From: Chitinophagaceae bacterium
GTDB taxonomy: Bacteria; Bacteroidota; Bacteroidia; Chitinophagales; Chitinophagaceae
NCBI GenBank assembly: GCA_016710935.1
Contig: JADJTY010000012.1
Coordinates: 248,001 to 312,000 of the forward strand
Length of the DNA stretch: 64,000 bases
Direction: 5' to 3'
Shown here: positions 19,531-25,937 of the stretch, in pieces
How the letters are laid out: every line of letters begins with the position of its first letter
Position numbering within the stretch: position 1 is the stretch's first letter
Program-made: the position numbers and the translations under genes
The notes under the pieces: generated by a model
The model's database searches: none
Seen by the model: only the letters and a program-made list of their open reading frames with translations
Told to the model about the DNA's origin: nothing

Positions 19531-19652
19531 TGCTGATGGGTTTTGGCTTACACAGCGATAACCTGCACAGCCCCAACGAAAAATTTGACCTGGCTAATTT
19601 TTATAAAGGCATTGAAACGATACCTTATTTTCATAAGTATTTTGAGGGGTAA
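19531..19652 (+). pseudogene. Orphan 3' fragment of an M20 dipeptidase gene (copy B)
   Basis: The sequence encodes LLMGFGLHSDNLHSPNEKF and onward to HKYFEG and a stop. It matches the last 40 residues of the complete dipeptidase at 16740-18101 with Asp-to-His and Ile-to-Leu changes. No upstream part of the gene is present. It carries its own terminator (19725-19755). Confidence 0.9.
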
Positions 19653-19724
19653 TGTGTGGCTGTCATGCTGAAGCACGAAGCATCTCGAAGCGCTGGCATT
19701 ATAAAGAACGAAAAACTTATTTAC

Positions 19725-19755
19725 ATCCCGGCAAGTTGATTGCCGGGATTTTTTT
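19725..19755 (+). terminator. Terminator of repeat copy B
   Basis: Stem ATCCCGGCAA / TTGCCGGGAT, short loop, then a run of seven T. It is homologous to 18191-18221 with paired substitutions in both arms. Confidence 0.85.
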
Positions 19756-19762
19756 GGGACAA

Positions 19763-20342
19763 ATGTCATCCAAATAAAAACCGGCGAAAATACTATTGCA
19801 CATTTTGTATCCTTTTCTGTAATAGGATGGATTGATGTCTTCAGCAGAGAATATTACAAAGAAATATTCATAAACAGTTTAAAGCACTGCCAGGAAAACA
19901 AAGGACTAAATCTTCATGCATGTGTAATTATGACAAACCATGTTCATTTAATAATCAGCAGTAATACCAATAAAATTGAAGACATTGTAAGGGATCTGAA
20001 AAAATATACCAGCAAAAAAATCATTGCAGCAATTCAGGAAAACCGAACAGAAAGCAGGAAAGAGTGGATGCTGAATCTTTTCAGCTTCGCCGGAAAAAAC
20101 AATAATAACAATACAGATTTCCAATTCTGGAAACAGGATTATCATCCCATAGAATTAAACTCTGCCGAAAAATTAAAAGAACGGATTGACTATTTGCCCG
20201 TCCGAACGGCTGGCCGGGCGGGCATGAAAACCCGGTTAGAAGCGGCCAGGTTTGGGAACCCTGGCATTATAAATACAGCAGTGCTATTGATTATTATACA
20301 AATGAACATGGGTTGTTAGTAATTGAGCATCTACTATCCTAA
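19763..20342 (+). pseudogene. REP-associated tyrosine transposase (RAYT, IS200-like Y1_Tnp), disrupted
   Basis: The HUH signature is present in IMTNHVHLIIS (about 19921-19953), preceded in frame by SFSVIGWIDVFSREYYK and SLKHCQENKG, which match the RAYT N-terminal half. The reading frame is broken twice. Near 19774 the start MSSK runs into TAA and the family sequence resumes in another frame. At 20197 an exact 26-bp palindromic insertion shifts the frame; without it the protein continues DYLHENPVRSGQVWEPWHY and KYSSAIDYYTNEHGLLVIEH to the stop at 20340. RAYTs are single-copy domesticated relatives of IS200/IS605 enzymes thought to mobilise REP palindromes. This one is inactive as written. It begins 8 bp after the copy B terminator. 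Confidence 0.88.
20197..20222. repeat. 26-bp palindromic micro-insertion in the RAYT gene
   Basis: The insert begins CCCGTCCGAACGG and ends CCGGGCGGG, and is an imperfect palindrome. Removing exactly these 26 bases restores ttg-cat-gaa-aac-ccg (Leu-His-Glu-Asn-Pro), the expected RAYT sequence. A related element lies at 9366-9400. Confidence 0.85.
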
Positions 20343-20438
20343 ATCCGGATACAATCCGGTAGAATTGAAGAGGCACAAGGATCCCATTATCATTTCGGTA
20401 AACAATAGAGATTATCTACGGGAACACTTGCCAGTAAG
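20307..20438 (+). repeat. Direct repeat C1: RAYT 3' end and downstream sequence
   Basis: This covers the last codons of the RAYT (HGLLVIEHLLS) and about 95 bp downstream with AATCCGG, GAAGAGGCACAAGGATCCC and a final CCAGTAAG. The same succession of blocks recurs at 21740-21869 after the LCCL gene. The rest of the gap up to the LCCL start at 20658 shows no supported gene; a minus-strand frame of 61 codons (20416-20601) has one hydrophobic stretch but no family match I recognise. Confidence 0.7.
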
Positions 20439-20657
20439 ACCTGCTGAGCATATATCCCAACTCCAGGTTATAAATCAGCTCCTGGTCAAAGTAAATATTT
20501 TTTGTAAACCCTTGAAAAAGCTTACCTGCTTTTCCCGCCTGGATGAAATATAAAACCGCACAGATCAGCCTGATGAAAATCATGAAATGGCTTAATAACA
20601 ATAAGTAATTTGTTCCTGCAAAAAATATCTGCCAACAAACTTAAAATACCACCCGAC

Positions 20658-21728
20658 ATGAAAAATAATATGAAGATGAAACAAATTCTGCATGGATTGT
20701 TAGCATCAATACTACTACTAATAATACAATTAACCACTTATGGCCAGCAAGGTATAATACAAGGAAGCTGGACCACCCAGGCTGATACCTACCGGGGAAG
20801 AAATGGAGAACGTTTTACATTTCAGTTTCCACCTGGTGGAACGATCTCGGGCCGTTTATGGGGTACGAATTTATATACTGATGATGGTTCCATTGCAACT
20901 GCCGCTGTGCATGCAGGTTATATAACTGCTGCTGATGGCGGTACTGTAACCATTGAAATAAAACCAGGTGCTGCTTCCTACCAGGGAAGTGTACAGCATG
21001 GTGTAACCAGTAAAGACTATGGAACTTTCTCCGGCAGCTTTATCATTATCAGTGGTAAAAAAAATGCACCGGGGAGTAATGCTATACAGGCAGACTGGAA
21101 TACAAGAGCTGATAATTACAGGGGAAGAACAGGGGAACGATTTACATTTCACTTTCCGGGAGGTGGCGTTATTTCGAGTCGTGTATGGGGCACTGGTTTA
21201 TATACAGATGACTGCTCTATTGCTTCAGCTGCTGTTCACCAGGGTTTGATTACGGTTCAAAATGGCGGAACAGTTACTATTGAAATACAGCCAGGTGCAG
21301 CATCTTATACAGGAAGCACAAAAAATGGTGTTACCAGTAAAGATTATGGGGCATTTTACGGAAGTTTTGTTTTTATAACCAATGCTTTTAAAACCCAAAC
21401 GAATCAAACCAAAATATATATAAATCCGATCAAAGGCACCTGGCAAATGCAGGCAGATATTTACAGGGGAAAAAATGGTCAGCAATTCGCCATTGAGTTT
21501 CCGCCCGGTGGAATAATCTCAAGCCGTTTATGGGGTACCGATCTTTATACTGATGACAGTAACATTGCAACAGCAGCAGTTCATGCAGGATTAATTTCTA
21601 CCGAATTTGGGGGAGTTGTTGTTATTGAAATAAAACCCGGGGCATCTTCCTATGAAGGATCAAACCGTTATGGTGTCAGCAGTGGTAAATGGGGGGCCTT
21701 TTCAGGAAGTTTTATTTTTGTAAAATAA
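20658..21728 (+). CDS. Secreted protein with three tandem LCCL domains
   Basis: About 356 residues from the ATG at 20658, which gives a clean signal peptide (ILHGLLASILLLIIQLTTYG). I prefer it to the TTG at 20610 that opens the frame. Three repeats of about 95 residues follow (about 36-130, 145-235 and 260-356). Each has YRGRNGERFTFxFPPGG, xLWGTxLYTDDxSIATAAVH, AGxIT, GGxVTIEIKPGAxSYxGS and ending in GSFIF. This is the LCCL fold, named from limulus factor C, cochlin and Lgl1, an extracellular binding module; the disulphide cysteines are almost all missing. Function unknown, probably glycan or lipid binding at the surface. No sorting domain is visible. The gene lies between two copies of a RAYT 3' end. 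Confidence 0.85.
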   Translation: MKNNMKMKQILHGLLASILLLIIQLTTYGQQGIIQGSWTTQADTYRGRNGERFTFQFPPGGTISGRLWGTNLYTDDGSIATAAVHAGYITAADGGTVTIEIKPGAASYQGSVQHGVTSKDYGTFSGSFIIISGKKNAPGSNAIQADWNTRADNYRGRTGERFTFHFPGGGVISSRVWGTGLYTDDCSIASAAVHQGLITVQNGGTVTIEIQPGAASYTGSTKNGVTSKDYGAFYGSFVFITNAFKTQTNQTKIYINPIKGTWQMQADIYRGKNGQQFAIEFPPGGIISSRLWGTDLYTDDSNIATAAVHAGLISTEFGGVVVIEIKPGASSYEGSNRYGVSSGKWGAFSGSFIFVK

Positions 21729-21739
21729 ATATTTCAGTC

Positions 21740-21869
21740 CATGTTGGGTTGCTAAAAATTGAACATTTGTAGGTGTATTTCGTATACACCTGTCCCGATA
21801 GCAATCGGGAATCCGGCAGGTTTGAAAGGCACGGCTTGTCCCGACTCTTCGGGAACTGGTCCCAGTAAG
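21740..21869 (+). repeat. Direct repeat C2: RAYT 3'-end remnant with micro-palindromes
   Basis: The first 33 bases encode HVGLLKIEHL and a stop (21740-21772), the end of a second RAYT that is otherwise gone. Downstream blocks AATCCGG, TTGAAAGGCACGG and CCCAGTAAG match C1. Two micro-palindromes are embedded: CCTGTCCCGATAGCAATCGG beginning at 21789, and TCCCGACTCTTCGGGA at 21839-21854. The remaining bases to 22010 show nothing further. Confidence 0.75.
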
Positions 21870-22010
21870 TTTATGTTTGAATTAATGATATTTGTAGGCA
21901 TTTCGATATACAATTTACATTTTCAACGGGAACACATGAGCCATATGTGGTTCAATAATCAACAGGCTTTTATTAAATGCAATATTGCCAGTTATTGGTA
22001 AATTTAGGTA

Positions 22011-22601
22011 ATGAAAACCGCTAAACACAAACGGGCCTGGTATATCATAAACGGAATAACGGTTTATCGGATCATTGCAGCACCGTTCTTACTGATCCTG
22101 CTTTTTACCGGGAAGGTGGATATTTTTAAATGGCTGCTGGCCCTTAGTTTTTTTACCGACCTGATCGATGGTTTCCTGGCCAGGAAATTTAAGGTAACCA
22201 GCGTGTTGGGCACCCGGCTCGACTCCATTGGAGACGATCTTACCGTATTGGTTGCCATGATCGGATTATTTGTCTTAAAAACAGGCTTCGTCATACAGCA
22301 CAAGCTCATACTCATCCTCCTGCTTGTTCTTTTTATGGTACAGGTAGGATATGCTTTTATACGTTACAGAAAAATGACGGGTTTTCACACCTGGCTTGCA
22401 AAAACAGCAGCCTTTTTACAAGGCATTTTCCTGTTGCTTGTTTTCTTCACCCATGAACCTTCTGTATTATTATTTTATGCAGCGGCCATTATTACCATGC
22501 TGCAATTGATTGAAGAGATCATACTCGTACACCTGCTGCCGCAATGGCAAATGAATGTGAAAGGGCTATACTGGGTTTTGAAAAACAACAATCAGCATTA
22601 A
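22011..22601 (+). CDS. CDP-alcohol phosphatidyltransferase family membrane enzyme
   Basis: 196 residues. The signature D-x2-D-G-x2-A-R-x8-G-x3-D-x3-D is complete: Asp50, Asp53, Gly54, Ala57, Arg58, Gly67, Asp71 and Asp75, in DLIDGFLARKF and LGTRLDSIGDD. About six hydrophobic segments surround it. The enzymes transfer a phosphatidyl group from CDP-diacylglycerol to an alcohol such as glycerol-3-phosphate, serine or inositol. The alcohol used here cannot be told from sequence; the small size is closest to PgsA-like members. It stands alone downstream of the RAYT remnants. Confidence 0.88.
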   Translation: MKTAKHKRAWYIINGITVYRIIAAPFLLILLFTGKVDIFKWLLALSFFTDLIDGFLARKFKVTSVLGTRLDSIGDDLTVLVAMIGLFVLKTGFVIQHKLILILLLVLFMVQVGYAFIRYRKMTGFHTWLAKTAAFLQGIFLLLVFFTHEPSVLLFYAAAIITMLQLIEEIILVHLLPQWQMNVKGLYWVLKNNNQH

Positions 22602-22722
22602 ACTGATCAAAGATCATAAAGGAAAAATGAACTGGTCAATATCCATCCGGTTAAGTTTTGTGCTACCCCACCTGGCGCAGGCACGTTTGGCCTCATTATG
22701 CTTTTATCTTTAAAAAAGTTTT

Positions 22723-22790
22723 TCCATTAATCTCCATTAATTAATATTCCATTATTGTCCATTAATACCATTCCATTAATCTCCATTAAT
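22723..22790. repeat. CCATTAAT minisatellite
   Basis: Five exact copies of CCATTAAT and one CCATTATT are spaced by two to six bases, upstream of the chaperone-like gene. No coding capacity. The surrounding gap (22602-22898) is AT-rich and otherwise empty. Confidence 0.75.
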
Positions 22791-22898
22791 GCTATCTCGT
22801 TTTATAAGCAGCCTGTTTGCTGTACTTTTAATCCGCTATTTTATCATGATCATTATTGATAGTCTTACAGGTATTTATGATAATTTAAATCAACATTT

Positions 22899-23732
22899 AT
22901 GAAACAGATTCCCATTTTTATTTTTACGACTTTATTATATTTTGTATCCAATGGCCAGGTAATTCTAAAAAATGATCTGACGCCACAAGGCACCGTAAGT
23001 GTGCAGCCCATGAAAAATGATTTTCACCTGCGTGCAGGTGAATCTGGTGATATTACTATTTACATCAGCAATAAGATGGGATCAAAAATGCAGTTCAATG
23101 TATACCTGGGTGACTGGCGCAGGGACACAGCAGGTGCACATGTGTACAGCACGCCCGGTACAGAAGCCCGTTCCTGCGCTGCCTGGTTAACTATTGATAA
23201 AAATTTTATAGAAGTAGACAGTGGTTCTATCGGCATTATTCATGTAAAAATGCAGGTTCCCGAAACCCCTGAAGCTGCCATGGAAATGAAATGGGCCATG
23301 TTGTTTGTTGAAACCATACGGGAATCCAAAGCGCCCATTGTTACCAAAGAAATGCGCACAGAAATCATTCCATCTACCCGTTTCGGTATTCATATTTATC
23401 AAACACCTCCTGCAATCAATCAAAAAGAATTAAAATTAACCAGCTTTGTAAATGTAACGGGCAAAGAAAATGTATTCCGGATAGTTTGTGAAAATACAGG
23501 CAAGGTGCAGTTGAATTGCAGAAGTTATATTGAACTGTATTCGCTGGAAGATGGTAAAAAACTCACTGCCAGTCCGGTGGAAGTACCCCTTTTTCCGGGA
23601 CAGCTGAGGTATATAGATTTTACATTGCCTGAAGAAACAAAAAAAGGAAAGTATACCCTTGTTGGTGTTGTGGATCCCGGGGATGAGATGGATATTGAAG
23701 CAGCACAGCTTTTAATAAATGTTCAGGAATAA
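22899..23732 (+). CDS. Exported Ig-like protein, probable pilus-type periplasmic chaperone
   Basis: 277 residues with a signal peptide (IPIFIFTTLLYFVSNGQ, about 4-20). The N-terminal half has the rhythm of PapD-like or DUF916-type Ig domains: VSVQPMKNDFHLRAGESGDI, then TIYISNKMGSKMQFNVYLGD, and later WLTIDKNFIEVDSGSIGIIH with VKMQVPE. A second beta domain (about 175-277) ends with EEVKKGKYTLVGVVDPG-like strands. Known family members bind subunits or peptidoglycan in the periplasm. Position argues for a subunit chaperone: it opens a locus with two secreted subunits and a large outer-membrane barrel, in the order of the CS1 pilus operon. Assignment as a chaperone is inference. Confidence 0.6.
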   Translation: MKQIPIFIFTTLLYFVSNGQVILKNDLTPQGTVSVQPMKNDFHLRAGESGDITIYISNKMGSKMQFNVYLGDWRRDTAGAHVYSTPGTEARSCAAWLTIDKNFIEVDSGSIGIIHVKMQVPETPEAAMEMKWAMLFVETIRESKAPIVTKEMRTEIIPSTRFGIHIYQTPPAINQKELKLTSFVNVTGKENVFRIVCENTGKVQLNCRSYIELYSLEDGKKLTASPVEVPLFPGQLRYIDFTLPEETKKGKYTLVGVVDPGDEMDIEAAQLLINVQE

Positions 23733-23794
23733 GGGTAATAATTTCAGTTTTCAGATTTTAAGTATTAATTTTAAGTGTTATCCCGATAAGCCCA

Positions 23795-25051
23795 ATGGCA
23801 AGGCAACCAAATATTATCAATGAGCGGCATAATTCGTACTTAAAAGAATTAGTGAGGTTAAAGTCAGGTTTAACATGCAGCAGTTTTTCAGACATCCAGC
23901 TTTTACAATTTCAAATAAAAAAAAGTACCGGTGAATATCTTTCGGTACAAACACTGAACCGGCTTTTTGGATTGATAAAAAATGACTTTCATACCTCAAC
24001 GGTTACCCTGGATATTATTGCACAATACCTCAATTATGATTCCTTTGCGGATTTTGTAAAGATCTATCATCAGCCGGTAAAAACACTGGCATTAAATGAG
24101 CAGACTGCCGACCTGCTCACCAGCATGTTCAGAGATATTGATCCGTTACTCGGAAATGAAGTATGCCTGTATAAAGTTTTTTTGAATATTTATAAGGTGA
24201 TCGACAAAAGTGAGGATTTAGATAATATCCTGTATGCACGGATGGCAAGAACAGCATTGGGGAGAAAATATTTTTTTGAAAATTGCGTATACCTTGATAA
24301 ACTGAACGGGCATTATGGATCAGGAATTGATTTTTATCTTTTGCATGCAAATAAAAAAGAAGAGTTTCTGTTTGCACACAGTATTTTATGTTTACAATAT
24401 TTTTTAAATTGTAATTATGACGCGTTTGAATTTCATTTTGAAAAGATCAGGAATTATACTGTTGCTGAGATAAATTCATTTTCATCCGTTGTTATAGCCA
24501 GATATGGTGCTGCTTTGATCTGCAACGAAATATTATCTTCCTCTTTTTATGGGGCCAACGAAAAAGTACATGCGATCATTAAAATGGTAACTGACAGAAA
24601 CCCTGCTGAATTTCAAACGGGCTTAGGCGCTATCATTTTAGCAGAGGCGTTGCTGCTGGGCGGTGCACATGATGAAGTGTTGCAGATACTGGGTAAGACA
24701 AAAAAAGGATCGCATCCATATTTTAACGATAACGAAGAAACGCCGTATTTAAACCAGGAGAATTTATTAAGGATCTATGCAGGATTTTGTGGAGGGGCAA
24801 CCGGCCTGCATGGTATGCATGAAAAGATCGAAACTATTAATAATAAACCATTTCATTTTCTGTCGAATGATTTTTATTCTATCCTGCTCAATCAGCTGAT
24901 ACTGTTAACCGGTAATAATAATGAAACCAAAACTGCAGAAACCAATTTACTTCAGTTAATAAATAAGACCGGTTTTATTTATTTCAACGAACAGCTGCAA
25001 CAGGAAACGGAAACGCTGCAAACTCCGGTTTTAATGGATATTAATGGATAA
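23795..25051 (+). CDS. Cytoplasmic helical protein with HTH-like N-terminus, possible regulator
   Basis: 418 residues, no signal peptide or membrane segment. The first 100 residues contain a pattern seen in a Bacteroidota-specific group: LSVQTLNRLFGLIKNDFHTS followed by TLDIIAQYLNYDSFADFVK, which reads like a helix-turn-helix plus a partner helix pair. The remainder (about 110-400) is alpha-helical, resembling TPR-type superhelices, without an enzyme motif. It sits between the chaperone-like gene and the first subunit gene, 62 bp and 161 bp from them as annotated here. A role as transcriptional regulator of the locus is an inference from position and the N-terminal pattern. Confidence 0.6.
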   Translation: MARQPNIINERHNSYLKELVRLKSGLTCSSFSDIQLLQFQIKKSTGEYLSVQTLNRLFGLIKNDFHTSTVTLDIIAQYLNYDSFADFVKIYHQPVKTLALNEQTADLLTSMFRDIDPLLGNEVCLYKVFLNIYKVIDKSEDLDNILYARMARTALGRKYFFENCVYLDKLNGHYGSGIDFYLLHANKKEEFLFAHSILCLQYFLNCNYDAFEFHFEKIRNYTVAEINSFSSVVIARYGAALICNEILSSSFYGANEKVHAIIKMVTDRNPAEFQTGLGAIILAEALLLGGAHDEVLQILGKTKKGSHPYFNDNEETPYLNQENLLRIYAGFCGGATGLHGMHEKIETINNKPFHFLSNDFYSILLNQLILLTGNNNETKTAETNLLQLINKTGFIYFNEQLQQETETLQTPVLMDING

Positions 25052-25212
25052 TATTCTGTTCTGTTTATTTCTCATTTTTACATTCACAAGCTTGATAAAG
25101 TTACCAGAAGTCTTCTAACTAAATTCCAGTGAAAAACCATATTTACATCGTAGTAAATAGCATCCTTTTATTTGTTATGTATTTTTTTATTAACAATTTA
25201 AAACATGAGATA

Positions 25213-25863
25213 ATGAAAAAGCTATTTTTATTGAGTGGAATGATCAGTGCAGCATTTGCTGGGATTTTTGCACAATCACCCGTACAGAACGCCACTCTGA
25301 CGACTTCAATCCCTACAATGATAGCCTTGCGTCCTTACAATGCAAGCTTACCTGCCGATAATCAAACTTTAAGCACTGCCGTAACAACTGCCGGTGTATT
25401 TAGTGGTAATGTGTTTAATTACACTACTGCTACTGCTTCTGGTTATGACGGTTTAGCATACAGGATCTATTCGAACGTTACCTATAAGGTAGATATGCAG
25501 GCTCAAACAACAGCTGGTAGTAATGACCAATTGAATAACTACATTCTTTTTAAAGCTGAAACACTGCCTTCTCCTCAAAATGGTATAGCCCCCTGGGCTA
25601 CCAATAACAATGGTGATCATACCATTAACCAGCCAACTAATTTACAACTGGCTTATGCAACCAATCCGCTTTCAAAAAACCTGTTAAGCAATGCAGGTTA
25701 TAACACCGGATTTTGGCTGCCACCAGGAAATCCATTTTTACCACTTGACCCAATCAACACAGATTTTGCAGCATTTGGTATTAAATTTATAGTTAGTCCG
25801 GGCTTTTCAGTATTCCCAGGTACGTTTACAACAAACCTCACTGTAACAGCTTCACCGCTATAA
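25213..25863 (+). CDS. Secreted fimbrial-subunit-like protein (first subunit)
   Basis: 216 residues from the ATG at 25213, which starts a clear signal peptide (KKLFLLSGMISAAFAGIFAQ). The frame opens earlier with a GTG at 25129, which I reject because it puts 28 residues before the signal. The mature part is rich in Asn, Thr and Ala and ends FIVSPGFSVFPGTFTTNLTV plus TASPL, a beta-strand close like that of Csu/spore-coat-U or DUF4402 pilin domains (PGxYTxxVxVTxxY). It shares this ending with the protein at 28844-29410. It is followed by a strong hairpin terminator, as expected for an abundantly made subunit. Confidence 0.7.
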   Translation: MKKLFLLSGMISAAFAGIFAQSPVQNATLTTSIPTMIALRPYNASLPADNQTLSTAVTTAGVFSGNVFNYTTATASGYDGLAYRIYSNVTYKVDMQAQTTAGSNDQLNNYILFKAETLPSPQNGIAPWATNNNGDHTINQPTNLQLAYATNPLSKNLLSNAGYNTGFWLPPGNPFLPLDPINTDFAAFGIKFIVSPGFSVFPGTFTTNLTVTASPL

Positions 25864-25878
25864 GCTATTTTAGTTTGT

Positions 25879-25910
25879 TAAAAAATCCCCTGGAAACAGG
25901 GGGTTTTTTA
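25879..25910 (+). terminator. Hairpin terminator between first subunit and barrel gene
   Basis: TAAAAAATCCCCTG-gaaa-CAGGGGG is followed by TTTTTTA; the A-run and T-run also pair, so it can work in both directions. It lies 16 bp after the subunit stop and about 28 bp before the barrel gene, so downstream genes would receive only read-through or a separate promoter. Confidence 0.85.
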
Positions 25911-25937
25911 ACTTTTTCCAGTTTCTAAAATATACCT

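Noticed and set aside
18102..19755. Fic gene as a toxin of a classical toxin-antitoxin pair
   Set aside because: No separate small antitoxin gene is adjacent; the inhibitory motif is within the same protein.
20323..20601. Short frames on both strands between the RAYT and the LCCL gene
   Set aside because: They lie partly in the repeated RAYT tail and show no family similarity I can name.
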